Part shown: positions 8,070 to 17,360 of the stretch, in pieces | How positions within the stretch are numbered: position 1 is the first letter of the stretch | Layout: each line of letters opens with the position of its first letter | Assembly (NCBI RefSeq): GCF_014874065.1 | Contig: NZ_JADBEE010000002.1 | Coordinates: 186,001-250,000, forward strand | Length of the DNA stretch: 64,000 nucleotides | Reading direction: 5' to 3' | Source of the DNA: Nesterenkonia halotolerans | GTDB taxonomy: Bacteria; Actinomycetota; Actinomycetes; Actinomycetales; Micrococcaceae | Notes under the pieces: generated by a model | What the model saw: only the letters and a program-made list of their open reading frames with translations | Databases searched by the model: none | Told to the model about the DNA's origin: nothing | Program-made: the position numbers and the translations under genes

Positions 8070-9938
8070 ATGTGTGGAATTGTCGGCTATATCGGCCTGC
8101 CTGAGAAGACCAGCCAGCACGGAGCCCTTGATGTGCTCCTCGAGGGACTCCGTCGCCTGGAATACCGGGGATACGACTCCGCGGGAGTAGCCACTGTGGC
8201 CTCCGGGACCGTGTCCATGAGGAAGAAGTCGGGCAAGCTCGCCAATCTCCTCAGCGAGATCGAGGCCGAGCCGGTGGCTGAAGCCTCGGTGGGCATCGGT
8301 CACACCCGCTGGGCCACCCATGGTGCCCCCAATGACCTCAATGCGCACCCCCACCTGGCCGATGGCGGCAAGCTCGCCGTGATCCATAACGGCATCATCG
8401 AGAACTTCGCGCAGCTCAAGGCCAAGCTCCTCGCCGCCGGCGAGGTCTTCGCCTCGGAGACCGACACCGAGGTCGCCGCGAAGCTGATCGCACAGCACTT
8501 CACCGCCACCGGCGGAGACCTCACCGAGGCGATGCGCCTGGCGGCGAACCAGCTCGAGGGCGCCTTCACCCTGCTCGCGGTGCACGCCGACCAGGCAGAC
8601 CGCGTGGTGGCCTCCCGTCGCAACTCACCGCTGGTGGTGGGCCTGGGCGACGGGGAGAACTTCCTCGGCTCCGACGTGTCCGGCTTCATCGACTTCACCC
8701 GCGAGGCGGTCGAGCTTGAGCAGGACCAGGTCGTGACCATCACCACCGACGATGTCGCCATCATCAACTTCGACGGGTCCCCCGCCGAGGGCAAGCGCTT
8801 CTCGGTGAACTGGGACGCCGCCGCCGCCGAGAAGGGCGGCTTCGGCACCTTCATGGAGAAGGAGATCCACGATCAGCCCAAGGCAGTGGAGGACACGCTG
8901 CTGGGCCGCACCGACGCCTCGGGCCGTCTGGTGCTCGACGAGCTGCGCATCGATCCCGAAGAGCTCAAGAACATCTCCAAGATCATCGTGCTGGCCTGCG
9001 GCACCTCCGCCTACGCCGGAATGGTCGCCAAGTATGCGATCGAGCACTGGGTGCGCGTGCCGGTGGAGGTCGAGCTCAGCCACGAGTTCCGCTACCGCGA
9101 TCCGATCATCGACGACTCCACGCTGATCGTCTCGCTGTCCCAGTCCGGAGAGACCATGGACACGCTCATGGCGGTCCGCTACGCCAAGGAGCAGGGCGCA
9201 CGCACGCTGGCGATCTGCAACACCAATGGGTCCACCATCCCGCGCGAATCCGACGCCGTGCTCTACACCCACGCGGGTCCCGAGATCGCCGTGGCCTCCA
9301 CCAAGGCCTTCCTGGCGCAGATCACCGCCTCCTACCTGCTGGGCCTGTACATGGCGCAGCTGCGCGGGAAGCTCTTCCAGGGAGAGATCGACGACATCCT
9401 CGCGGACCTGCACAAGATCCCGGGCAAGATCCAGGAGGTCCTCGACGGCGGCGAGCAGATCCGTGAGCTGGCCCGAGAGATGGCCCAGGCCCCCTCGGTG
9501 CTCTTCCTGGGCCGCCACGTCGGCTACCCGGTCGCGATGGAAGGTGCGCTCAAGCTCAAGGAGATCGCCTACATCCACGCCGAGGGCTTCGCCGCCGGTG
9601 AGCTCAAGCACGGTCCGATCGCACTGATCGACCAGGGCCAGCCGGTCTTCGTCGTCGTGCCCTCCCCGCATGGCCGCGACTCGCTGCACGCCAAGGTGGT
9701 CTCCAACATCCAGGAGGTCCGCGCTCGCGGTGCCAAGACGATCACCGTCGCCGAAGCCGGCGACGCCGACGTCGTGGACTACTCCGAGCAGGTCTTCTAC
9801 GTGCCCGAGACCCAGCCGCTGCTGATGCCGCTGCTGACCACCGTGCCGCTGCAGATCTTCGCCTGCGCCCTGGCGGCCGAGAAGGGCTACGACGTCGACC
9901 AGCCGCGCAACCTGGCGAAATCCGTCACCGTGGAGTGA
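8070..9938 (+). CDS. glmS: Glutamine--fructose-6-phosphate aminotransferase (isomerizing)
   Basis: Makes glucosamine-6-phosphate from fructose-6-phosphate and glutamine, the entry to UDP-GlcNAc. The 622-aa product starts MCGIVGYIG, so Cys2 becomes the N-terminal nucleophile of the glutaminase domain (1-240) after Met removal. Two SIS sugar-isomerase domains follow (about 290-430 and 460-600; [32 protein letters not shown]) and the C-terminus LAKSVTVE is canonical. Cys2 fixes the start at 8070; an upstream in-frame extension to 7953 would bury it and run into coaA. The absence of a leader rules out a glmS ribozyme. acpS follows after 25 bases, nnr 2 bases after that. Confidence 0.97.
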   Translation: MCGIVGYIGLPEKTSQHGALDVLLEGLRRLEYRGYDSAGVATVASGTVSMRKKSGKLANLLSEIEAEPVAEASVGIGHTRWATHGAPNDLNAHPHLADGGKLAVIHNGIIENFAQLKAKLLAAGEVFASETDTEVAAKLIAQHFTATGGDLTEAMRLAANQLEGAFTLLAVHADQADRVVASRRNSPLVVGLGDGENFLGSDVSGFIDFTREAVELEQDQVVTITTDDVAIINFDGSPAEGKRFSVNWDAAAAEKGGFGTFMEKEIHDQPKAVEDTLLGRTDASGRLVLDELRIDPEELKNISKIIVLACGTSAYAGMVAKYAIEHWVRVPVEVELSHEFRYRDPIIDDSTLIVSLSQSGETMDTLMAVRYAKEQGARTLAICNTNGSTIPRESDAVLYTHAGPEIAVASTKAFLAQITASYLLGLYMAQLRGKLFQGEIDDILADLHKIPGKIQEVLDGGEQIRELAREMAQAPSVLFLGRHVGYPVAMEGALKLKEIAYIHAEGFAAGELKHGPIALIDQGQPVFVVVPSPHGRDSLHAKVVSNIQEVRARGAKTITVAEAGDADVVDYSEQVFYVPETQPLLMPLLTTVPLQIFACALAAEKGYDVDQPRNLAKSVTVE

Positions 9939-9963
9939 CACTCGCACTGAGACGAGGAGAGAC

Positions 9964-10314
9964 ATGATCGTCGGTATCGGAGTCGACGTCGTCCTGGTGA
10001 CGCGTTTCGAGCATCAGCTGCGCCGCACGCCGGCGCTGCGCGAACGGCTGTTCGTGCCCGCTGAGCGCGAGCTCAACACCCGCTCGCTGGCTGCCAGGTT
10101 CGCTGCCAAGGAGGCTGTGGCGAAGGCGCTGGGTGCGCCGGCGGGCATGAACTGGCAGGACTGTCAGGTCGTCATGGACTCCGCGGGGGCGCCCTCGGTT
10201 CAGGTCTCCGGCACGGTCGCCACAGTGGCCGAGTCCCGCGGTGTCAAGCGTTGGCACCTGTCCCTCTCCCACGACGGCGACGTGGCCACCGCCATGGTGG
10301 TGGCGGAAGGCTGA
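9964..10314 (+). CDS. acpS: Holo-[acyl-carrier-protein] synthase
   Basis: Transfers 4'-phosphopantetheine from CoA to acyl carrier protein. The 116-aa protein has the AcpS signatures GIGVDVV with metal-binding Asp8 and [13 protein letters not shown] with Glu50 and Lys54, followed by [16 protein letters not shown] at the C-terminus. A GAGGAGAG stretch just before ATG 9964 supplies the ribosome binding site. It lies between glmS and nnr with very short spacing, so it is probably co-transcribed with them; the neighbouring coaA supplies the CoA precursor. Confidence 0.94.
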   Translation: MIVGIGVDVVLVTRFEHQLRRTPALRERLFVPAERELNTRSLAARFAAKEAVAKALGAPAGMNWQDCQVVMDSAGAPSVQVSGTVATVAESRGVKRWHLSLSHDGDVATAMVVAEG

Positions 10315-10316
10315 AC

Positions 10317-11801
10317 ATGTCCAGAGCAACAACACCGGTGTATTCCGGTGCCCAGATCCGCGACGCCGAGACCCCCCTGGTCGAGGCCGGCGCGGGGCCG
10401 GACATGATGCGCCGTGCGGCCCACGGCCTGGCCTCCTATGTGCTGGCGCTGCTGCGCAGCGACGGCAAGATCTACGGCGCCCGGGTGCTCGGGCTCATCG
10501 GCCCCGGGAACAACGGGGGAGACGGGCTCTACGCGCTCACCGCGCTGCGGGCTCGTGGCGTGGATGCCCAGGCGGTGCTCGTCGCCGACCGCGCGCATCC
10601 CCAGGCGCTCGAGGCGTTCCGCGCCGCGGGCGGCCGGGTGCTCTCCTCCGTGCCTGCCGACACCCAGGTGCTGATCGACGCCGTGCTGGGCACCGGAGCT
10701 CGGGGCGCCTTCACGCTGCCCGATGTGCCTGGTCTCGCCGAGGCCGTGGGCACCAGCACCGTCGTCGCCTGTGACATCCCCTCCGGGGTCGACGCCGATA
10801 CCGGGCGCTGCCCGGGTGAGGCGCTGACCGCCGAGCACACCGTCACCTTCGGCGGGGCCAAGCTGGGACTGCTGCTCGGCGAGGGAGGCCTGCGCAGCGG
10901 CAAGATCCACACGGTGGACATCGGACTGCAGGAGCACCTTCCGGAGCCGGCCGCGTGGGAGCTGATCTCTCCCGAGCCGACACGACGCAAGCCGCGCCTC
11001 GGTGACCACAAGTACAGCCGCGGCAGCCTGCAGGTGGTGGCCGGGTCCCCCCAGTTCCCGGGTGCCGCCCAGCTGACCGTCGGGTCCGCCATCACCTCCG
11101 GCGTCGGGATGGTCCGTCTCCAGGCAGATGCGACGGTCTCCGCCGCCGTGCTGCAGGGGTGGCCCGAAGCCGTGATGAGCCACGGCCGTGGTGCCAAGGC
11201 CTTCGACGGCGCAACCGCCGCCGCCATCGGACCGGGGCTCGGCAAGGACAGGTCTCGCCTGGTCGAGGGCGAGACCATGCTTCGCGCCACCGTGGAGTCA
11301 AAAGTGCCCTGCGTCCTCGACGCCTCCGGCCTCGAGCTGCTGCGTGGAGACCTGCTCACCTCCGGAGATCTCGGCGGACAGCTGATCCTCACCCCGCACC
11401 TGGGGGAGGCCCGTCGGCTCGCCGAGGCGCTGGAAGACGAGTCCCTTGAGGAGCTGCTCGCGGATCAGCCCGACACCCTCGCCGCGACCCGCGCACTGGC
11501 CGAAGCACTCGGAGCCACGGTGCTGCTCAAGGGCCCCAGCACGGTGGTGGCCGGGCCCTCCGGCGGCGCCCCGCTGGTCGTGCGGTCGGCGACCCCCGGA
11601 CTCGCCACCGCAGGCACCGGTGATGTGCTCACCGGGATCATCGGTGCACTGCTGGCCACCGCTGACGCCGCTCAGGAACAGGACTGGGTGCGGATCGCCG
11701 CTGAGGGCGCGCGGATGCATGCCGCCGCAGCGCAGCGGCTCGACCCGCAGGGCTTCGGACATTTCGGTGCCTCCGCGCTGATCGGCGCGCTGCGCGAGTA
11801 G
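10317..11801 (+). CDS. nnr: Bifunctional NAD(P)H-hydrate epimerase / ADP-dependent NAD(P)H-hydrate dehydratase
   Basis: Repairs hydrated NADH/NADPH: the N-terminal YjeF domain epimerises the R-hydrate and the C-terminal ribokinase-like domain dehydrates the S-form using ADP. In the 494-aa product the epimerase motif GPGNNGGDG is at residues 62-70. The C-terminal half has GDHKYSRGSLQVVAGS, GPGLG, LTPHLGEARRLA and the nucleotide/catalytic GTGDVLTGIIGALLA near residue 445. ATG 10317 is two bases after the acpS stop, with GGAAGG inside the acpS end; the longer start at 10251 lies inside acpS and is rejected. In related genomes alr usually follows, but here an accessory island intervenes. Confidence 0.93.
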   Translation: MSRATTPVYSGAQIRDAETPLVEAGAGPDMMRRAAHGLASYVLALLRSDGKIYGARVLGLIGPGNNGGDGLYALTALRARGVDAQAVLVADRAHPQALEAFRAAGGRVLSSVPADTQVLIDAVLGTGARGAFTLPDVPGLAEAVGTSTVVACDIPSGVDADTGRCPGEALTAEHTVTFGGAKLGLLLGEGGLRSGKIHTVDIGLQEHLPEPAAWELISPEPTRRKPRLGDHKYSRGSLQVVAGSPQFPGAAQLTVGSAITSGVGMVRLQADATVSAAVLQGWPEAVMSHGRGAKAFDGATAAAIGPGLGKDRSRLVEGETMLRATVESKVPCVLDASGLELLRGDLLTSGDLGGQLILTPHLGEARRLAEALEDESLEELLADQPDTLAATRALAEALGATVLLKGPSTVVAGPSGGAPLVVRSATPGLATAGTGDVLTGIIGALLATADAAQEQDWVRIAAEGARMHAAAAQRLDPQGFGHFGASALIGALRE

Positions 11802-11821
11802 CGGCCGGGCGAGAAGGCGGA

Positions 11822-13372
11822 TCAACCGAGAAACCGAGTGAAGCCAATGTCGCGAGCCTGGGCCTGCTGATACATCTGTGTGAACCCAGACATAAATGCG
11901 CTGTTGAGGGAGTCGAGGTCGTCCTGCCAACCGCGGATCTCCTCCCCACGTGCCCGGACCTCACCTCGCAGGGCCGTTTCGTCCAACGTCGTGAGCCTCC
12001 CGTGGTCGACCACGATCTTGCCGTCAACCATCACATACTCGATGGAACTTCCATTTTCCGAGTAGACGAGATGGTTCTGCAGGCGATTCCTCGGCGTGAA
12101 TGCGAGAGTGTCGAGGTCATAGATCACCAGGTCAGCGCGCTTGCCGACCTCAAGGCTTCCGACGCGGTCTTGAAGCATGGCGCTGCGTGCTCCTCCGAGC
12201 GTGGCGGCGTGGAGCACCTCTTGGACGGACGGCCACTGCGTGAAGTCCGGTCCGGACACCTTGTGCAGCAAGGCTGCTGACTTCATCACTTCGGAGAGCC
12301 TCGGCGTGTCGCTGGATGAGCACCCGTCTGTTCCCAGTCCCAGGTTCACTCCTGCCTTCTGATACTTCCTCCACGGCAGGATGCCCGATCCCAGCTTGAG
12401 GTTTGAGTTCGGGTTGTGTGAAACCGAGACTTCCGCGTCGGCGATGATTTCAATGTCTTCGTCCGTGACCCAGATTCCGTGGGCAAAGGTGGTCTCGGGG
12501 GTCAATGCGCCGATGCGCTGCAGGTGTTTGACGATCGTGGTGCCGTAGAACTCATGACCTGTCACCGCCTGGGTCTTCGTCTCAAGCACGTGGATATGAC
12601 ATTCAGCCTGGTTTTTGCGCGCGAGCTCCGCCGCCCCGACCAGGAGATCGTCTGTGCACCGCTGCGGCGCGGAAGGCGAGAGCATGTAGGAGATTCGTCC
12701 CGCGCCGCGGCCGGAGTACCGCGCGAAGGCCTCTGTGCTGTACTGGAGATAATCCTCCGTAGTCGGCACCGGAAGATCTGCCACTCGATCGAGAAGCCCC
12801 TGCTCAAGCATGCTGTCAACGAACGGAAAAGTCTCCAAGAATGGCTTGTTGACCACGTGGCCGGAAACATTCGCCCGGATCCCGATCTGCTCATAGGCTC
12901 TGACGACCGCGTCCAGCTGGTCGAAGTCCTGATGGGGAATCTCCAGAACATCGTCGACGATCGTCGTGACTCCCGACTTCAGCGACTCGGCCGCGAAAAG
13001 CTGACTCCGCAGGTGGACCATCTCCGGTGAGACCTGAACGTCCCCCGTGGGCGGGTAGGAGAACAGCATCCAGAGCTCCAGCGGGAGATTGTCGTATCGG
13101 CCCTTGTAGAGCGCCTCCCACGAGTGGGTGTGCGCGTTGACCAGACCGGGAGCTACGAGCCTGTCATGACCGTTGATCACGGTCTCACCCGGCAACGGAG
13201 CAAGGTCAGGTCCGATCTCCGCGATCGCTCCGTTCTGGATGCGAATGTCGCGCCTTACCGGAGTGCTGCCCGTCAGCGCATCCATCGTGATGACTTCGGC
13301 ACCGCTGATCAGCAGTGAACCGTGGGGTTCATCGGTCGCGGCAGGGGAGCGGTTCGTCGAATTGATAGACAA
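11822..13372 (-). CDS. Amidohydrolase-superfamily deaminase/hydrolase (TrzN/AtzA/guanine-deaminase-like)
   Basis: Metal-dependent hydrolase of the amidohydrolase superfamily, in the subgroup that deaminates or dechlorinates purines, pyrimidines and s-triazines. The 516-aa product has metal ligands His81/His83 (NAHTHSW), His259/His261 (HIHVLETK), His298 (FAHGIW) and Asp349 (LGTDGCSSSD), plus the C-terminal VGKRADLVIYD and the YVMVDGKIVV strand. TTG 13372 is supported by AGAAGGA eight bases upstream. It lies 52 bases behind the NCS1 permease, so the pair probably forms an operon for import and hydrolysis of one nitrogen heterocycle. Base composition is visibly less GC-rich than the flanking genes. 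The exact substrate is unknown. Confidence 0.82.
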   Translation of the reverse strand: MSINSTNRSPAATDEPHGSLLISGAEVITMDALTGSTPVRRDIRIQNGAIAEIGPDLAPLPGETVINGHDRLVAPGLVNAHTHSWEALYKGRYDNLPLELWMLFSYPPTGDVQVSPEMVHLRSQLFAAESLKSGVTTIVDDVLEIPHQDFDQLDAVVRAYEQIGIRANVSGHVVNKPFLETFPFVDSMLEQGLLDRVADLPVPTTEDYLQYSTEAFARYSGRGAGRISYMLSPSAPQRCTDDLLVGAAELARKNQAECHIHVLETKTQAVTGHEFYGTTIVKHLQRIGALTPETTFAHGIWVTDEDIEIIADAEVSVSHNPNSNLKLGSGILPWRKYQKAGVNLGLGTDGCSSSDTPRLSEVMKSAALLHKVSGPDFTQWPSVQEVLHAATLGGARSAMLQDRVGSLEVGKRADLVIYDLDTLAFTPRNRLQNHLVYSENGSSIEYVMVDGKIVVDHGRLTTLDETALRGEVRARGEEIRGWQDDLDSLNSAFMSGFTQMYQQAQARDIGFTRFLG

Positions 13373-13424
13373 GGATATGTTCCTTCTGTGTCGGCTTGGT
13401 CGAGAGCGAGGCTGTGGGAGACAT

Positions 13425-14777
13425 TCAGTGTGCTCGGTCGGGGCGAACAGCTATTGCGGCCACAACGGCGGCGACGAGGATGCCTTGCACAGCAGGTGAT
13501 CCGATGTCGTACGCCGTCCCGAGGGCAGCCGCAGCGACTCCTGTGAGGTAGGCCAGCAGTGCCGGAGCGCGAAGCAGGGGCTCGGCCCCCGGGGTGACGA
13601 GATTCCGCCCGCGCCAACTGAGGAAGAAGGTTCCGAGGATCGCTCCACCCAATGGGGGGATGAGCACCCCGAGCATCGAGAGATACGGAATGATGAGCCC
13701 ATCGATGCCGAAGACCGCGAGTCCGATACCGATCAGCGTGCCGATGACGACGAAAGGCCTCTTGTCAGGGGTGTTGAACAGTTCGCTGCCAGCGACACCG
13801 TAGGCGTAGGCCGTGTTGTCGTTGGTCGTCCAGAGGTTGGCGATCAATAGCAGCAGGCCAGGGCCGACCAGACCGAGAGTCACGAGGAGTTCAGAGAAGT
13901 CTCCTTCGCCGAACGCGGCAGCTCCAACGCCGCCGAAGAAGAGCATCGCGAACTGCACGATGATCACGCAGATCAGTGTCGAGTAGAGTGCCGTCCGACC
14001 GGAACGAGCAAACCGCGTCCAGTTCCCAATCTGGGTACCACCTGAGATGAACGTGCTGACCATGACGGTGACGGCGGCGCCCGCACTCATCCCACCAGCG
14101 CCTGCGAGCCCGATCAGTCCTGTCCAGCCGTCGGTCTCCTGCAGTGCCAGTACCAGCACCCAGCCGCACAGGATGGCCATCAAGGGGACCGAAATCCAGC
14201 TGATCGCCTCTATTCCGCGGACACCGACATAGGCAGTGACTGCCATCAGGATGCCGCCGACCACCATGATCGGCCACGTCGTCTCCCAGCCAAGTGCCCG
14301 ACCGGTGAGTCCGGCGAGTGTCGCGACAGTGACGCCGTACCACCCGATCTGGGTGCCGCCCAGCAGCACAGATGCCCATTTTCCGCCCACTCTGCCGAAG
14401 ACTGCCCGAGCCACCATCACCGTGGTGAGCCCGCTGCGGGCCGAGACCACCGCCATGAGAGCGATGTACACACTGAGGATTCCTGCCGCAACGGCCGCGA
14501 GCCCGATGAACGTCGAGAAGTCGAATGCGACGGCGACCTCTGCCGCTGTGATCATCGTGGGGGTGAAGAAAAAGAATCCTGCAATCAGGATGATCAGACT
14601 GGGTGCTCCAATGCGTGCAGCCATCGGAACCGGTGTCAGCGGATAGTCACGGTCAGCTGGCGCCGAAGATGCATCTCCTCGAGCCTCTTCGATCGGTGGC
14701 GCCGCTGTGTCCCGGGCGGATGAGTCACGATTGCGTGGCTGCGAGCGGTCCAACGGTGCGGGATTCTGCCGAGTCAT
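13425..14777 (-). CDS. NCS1-family nucleobase permease (CodB-like)
   Basis: Inner-membrane symporter for nucleobases or related compounds (cytosine, allantoin, hydantoin class). About 450 aa from ATG 14777: a hydrophilic N-terminus of about 50 residues, then about 12 hydrophobic segments beginning APSLIILIAGFFFFTPTM and including TQIGWYGVTVATLAG, GTQIGNWTRFARSG and ANLWTTNDNTAYAYGVAG, which are characteristic of the CodB branch. The start is set by AAAGGA nine bases upstream; an upstream in-frame ATG at 14861 lacks one. It is followed by the amidohydrolase and transcribed away from the PucR-type regulator, suggesting regulated uptake of the hydrolase substrate. Confidence 0.85.
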   Translation of the reverse strand: MTRQNPAPLDRSQPRNRDSSARDTAAPPIEEARGDASSAPADRDYPLTPVPMAARIGAPSLIILIAGFFFFTPTMITAAEVAVAFDFSTFIGLAAVAAGILSVYIALMAVVSARSGLTTVMVARAVFGRVGGKWASVLLGGTQIGWYGVTVATLAGLTGRALGWETTWPIMVVGGILMAVTAYVGVRGIEAISWISVPLMAILCGWVLVLALQETDGWTGLIGLAGAGGMSAGAAVTVMVSTFISGGTQIGNWTRFARSGRTALYSTLICVIIVQFAMLFFGGVGAAAFGEGDFSELLVTLGLVGPGLLLLIANLWTTNDNTAYAYGVAGSELFNTPDKRPFVVIGTLIGIGLAVFGIDGLIIPYLSMLGVLIPPLGGAILGTFFLSWRGRNLVTPGAEPLLRAPALLAYLTGVAAAALGTAYDIGSPAVQGILVAAVVAAIAVRPDRAH

Positions 14778-14858
14778 GTCGCCACTGTCCTTTCGGGGCT
14801 GTTGATGGCGATGAACGTAGCAATGCTCGGTGCGTGATTCGACAATTCTGGAGGCATT

Positions 14859-14896
14859 CACAACAGCGGTCTCACCCAGTTGTGGGCGGGCACAAC
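14859..14896. promoter_or_regulatory. Candidate PucR operator between permease and regulator
   Basis: GTTGTG (14879-14884), six bases, CACAAC (14891-14896) form an 18-base palindrome; a third half-site CACAAC lies at 14859-14864. The site sits in the divergent region, about 30-50 bases upstream of a -10-like TACTGT (14928-14933) before the regulator gene. Placement and symmetry suggest a binding site for the adjacent regulator; this is inference. Confidence 0.45.
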
Positions 14897-14942
14897 CTTG
14901 AGAAACAACGCTGAAATACGACGGGGCTACTGTTTCGAGCTG

Positions 14943-16052
14943 ATGACGGGTCCGAGGATGCAGACCATGCAGGAGCGAAAGGTGGGGCGGCCGAGCCCTT
15001 ACCTCGCTGTTGTGCGGGATGTCATGGAGTGGTCTGAGCTGCCATTGACTTTAGCCGCAGGCGCATCCGGACTTGACCGGCCGCTGAGAACTGCGCATGC
15101 GACAGAGCTTGTTGACCCACGCCGCTTCCTTCGCGGAGACGAGCTCATCATGACAGTGGGCAATGAACTCATCGACGACGAAGCTTGTGAACGATTTGTC
15201 GCAAACCTCATGAGCAGCAGAGCTGCAGGCATCGCCCTGGCAGTAGGGGTGGACGGGTATCCGACACCTCCAGGGCTGGCCCCTGCCGCGGAGCGGGCTA
15301 GGTTACCGATGTTCTACGTGCCCGTGACCGTTCCCTTTCTGGCATTGACGGAGAAGCTGCAGAGCATCGCCGAAGGTCGTGCGGAGCACATTCGACTCTG
15401 CCGTGAAGAGGGTCGCATGCTGGATCACGTCCGGCGGGGGTTTGCCAGCGCGCAGGTCTTCCGCGAGCGATTTCCGACCGTCGGCGGGGTGGAATATGCG
15501 GCACTCTGTATGCCTGCCGAGGTCTCGCTCTCATTGGAAGGAGTCGTCATAGAGGGCTGGATCGATGAGATTACGGTCGTCATTGCTGATGAGATGGTTG
15601 TGCGACAGGCGCCCAAGCGCGCGGGGCTCGTGGTCTACGGCACAGGGAGTGGTGTCGGGCCGGAAGGGTTGGCGCGCACTCTGCGTGAGGGGCTGGCGGC
15701 GCTTGCCATTGCGTCGAGGCGGGGCCACAGCGCAGGACCGCGAGACCTCTCAACGTTTAGTGGACTCTTGGAACGTCTCACGCCCGAACAGTTTCAACCA
15801 TTTGAGGACCACATCGTGAAACCGCTGCTGCGGCACGACGCGAAACACGGGCGCTCGCTGTGGCCCACCCTGGTTGCGTTCATCGAGGCAGATGCTTCCA
15901 TGACTGCTACGGCAGACCGGCTTGGAATCCATGCGAATTCTGTACGTCACCGCATGGTGAGGATCACCGACATCACAGGACGGGATCCACACAGGCTGGA
16001 GGACCAGTTCGCACTGGGAATCGCCGTGCGTGGCATCGCCCGTCGTGGATGA
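14943..16052 (+). CDS. PucR-family transcriptional regulator
   Basis: Helix-turn-helix regulator of the PucR/CdaR class, which controls purine, GABA or other nitrogen-compound catabolism. The 369-aa form has the PucR N-terminal domain (about 20-130; LAAGASGLDRPLRTAHATELVDP and LRGDELIMTVG are typical), a middle segment, and the C-terminal HTH (about 320-369; TATADRLGIHANSVRHRM and RLEDQFALGIAVRG). Several starts are possible (14880, 14943, 14958, 14967); 14943 is preferred because a TACTGT box (14928-14933) leaves a leader of two to three bases. Divergent from the permease-hydrolase pair, which it probably controls. Confidence 0.85.
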   Translation: MTGPRMQTMQERKVGRPSPYLAVVRDVMEWSELPLTLAAGASGLDRPLRTAHATELVDPRRFLRGDELIMTVGNELIDDEACERFVANLMSSRAAGIALAVGVDGYPTPPGLAPAAERARLPMFYVPVTVPFLALTEKLQSIAEGRAEHIRLCREEGRMLDHVRRGFASAQVFRERFPTVGGVEYAALCMPAEVSLSLEGVVIEGWIDEITVVIADEMVVRQAPKRAGLVVYGTGSGVGPEGLARTLREGLAALAIASRRGHSAGPRDLSTFSGLLERLTPEQFQPFEDHIVKPLLRHDAKHGRSLWPTLVAFIEADASMTATADRLGIHANSVRHRMVRITDITGRDPHRLEDQFALGIAVRGIARRG

Positions 16053-16127
16053 TCGAAACTATTGTGCTCAATGTCGCAGGTGCTCCGCCGGCTCCCGGGG
16101 TTCACCATAAGTGTCCACTGGTCTCGG

Positions 16128-16133
16128 TAGGGT
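16128..16133 (+). promoter_or_regulatory. -10 box of leaderless alr promoter
   Basis: TAGGGT ends six bases before ATG 16140 and there is no Shine-Dalgarno, predicting a leaderless alr-tsaE-tsaB-rimI-tsaD transcript. No clear -35. Confidence 0.45.
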
Positions 16134-16139
16134 GGTTGC

Positions 16140-17360
16140 ATGAGCATCACCGGCGACTTTCCACCCCAGCCTGCGACTCTTGAGCGCGCAGCGGTGATCG
16201 ACGCTGCCGCAATCCGGCATAACGTGCGCACCATCGCCTCCTATGTGCACCCGGCCAAGGTGATGGTGGCGGTCAAGGCGGAGGGGTACGGCCACGGCGC
16301 GCTGACCAGCGCTCAGGCTGCTCTGGACGCCGGCGCGGACTGGCTGGGAACCGCCCATGTGAGCGAGGCGCTGGCGCTTCGCGAGGCCGGAATCGAAGCT
16401 CCCATCCTCGCCTGGCTGCACACCCGCGGAACTGATTTCGGCCGGGCCATCTCCGAGCACATCGACCTGGGCATCTCCGGGTGGGAGATCCACCCCGTGG
16501 CGGAGGCGGCAGAGTCGCTGCAGCGCCCTGCCCGCGTGCATCTGAAGGTCGACACCGGACTCGGTCGCAACGGATGCACGATCGAGGACTGGCCGGAGCT
16601 GCTGCGCATCGCGGCGAACTACCAGGAACGCGGGTTGATCAGCATCGAAGGCATCTTCACCCACCTGGCCGTGGCCGATGAGCCGGACCGCCGGGAGACC
16701 GATGCCCAGCTTGATCTCTACCGTCACGCGTTGGAGGTGGCTCAGGAGCACCGGATCGTCCCGGATCTGCGCCACGTGGCGAACACCCCTGCCGCGCTGT
16801 CCCGCCCGGATGCGCATTTCGACATGGTGCGCGTCGGCGTCGGGGTGTTCGGGCAGAGTCCCTTCGCCGATCGGACCACGGAAGATCTGGGTCTGCGCCC
16901 GGCGATGGAGCTGCGCACCTCGGTGGCCAACGTCAAACGTGTGCCGGCCGGACAGGGCATCAGCTACGGCCTCACCCACCGCGTGGACCAGCCCACCACG
17001 CTCGCGCTCATCCCCATGGGGTACGCCGACGGCATCCCCCGCGTCGCCGTCCACGCTCCGGTCTGCATCAATGGCCGCCGCTACCAGTCCGTGGGGCGGG
17101 TGGCGATGGATCAGTTCGTGGTGGACCTCGCGGAGCTCGACACGGAGGTCACCGTGGGAGACGAGGTGGTGATCTTCGGCGGCGACTCCGGGATCGAGGC
17201 TGCCGAGTGGGCTGCCGCGGCGGGCACCAACAACTACGAGATCATCACCCGCATCGGTGAACGTGTGCCGCGCGTGATTGTGGATTCGGAGATCCCGCCG
17301 CTGCCCGGCACCGCCGCGGACCACGACGGGACGCCACTGACCGGCCAGGGCCTTTCATGA
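16140..17360 (+). CDS. alr: Alanine racemase
   Basis: PLP enzyme that makes D-alanine for peptidoglycan. In the 406-aa product the PLP lysine is Lys46 in VKAEGYGHG (45-53; the more usual form is VKADAYGHG), followed by HLKVDTGLGRNG, the catalytic tyrosine in GISYGLTH, and the C-terminal GYADGIPR and NNYEIITRIGERVPR. Length is slightly above the usual 370-390 because of a C-terminal tail. The gene begins the alr-tsaE-tsaB-rimI-tsaD chain; its last four bases overlap the tsaE start as ATGA. D-Ala production ties in with the carboxypeptidase at 6006 only at pathway level. Confidence 0.95.
   Translation: MSITGDFPPQPATLERAAVIDAAAIRHNVRTIASYVHPAKVMVAVKAEGYGHGALTSAQAALDAGADWLGTAHVSEALALREAGIEAPILAWLHTRGTDFGRAISEHIDLGISGWEIHPVAEAAESLQRPARVHLKVDTGLGRNGCTIEDWPELLRIAANYQERGLISIEGIFTHLAVADEPDRRETDAQLDLYRHALEVAQEHRIVPDLRHVANTPAALSRPDAHFDMVRVGVGVFGQSPFADRTTEDLGLRPAMELRTSVANVKRVPAGQGISYGLTHRVDQPTTLALIPMGYADGIPRVAVHAPVCINGRRYQSVGRVAMDQFVVDLAELDTEVTVGDEVVIFGGDSGIEAAEWAAAAGTNNYEIITRIGERVPRVIVDSEIPPLPGTAADHDGTPLTGQGLS

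Noticed and set aside
8040..8070. glmS ribozyme upstream of glmS
   Set aside because: Only 23 bases separate the coaA and glmS starts and the glmS transcript appears leaderless; there is no room for the ribozyme.
8625..9965. Long open frame on the minus strand opposite glmS (446 aa)
   Set aside because: Antisense to an unmistakable glmS; repetitive His/Gly/Asp-rich composition is the mirror of GC-rich codons, with no family motif or ribosome site.
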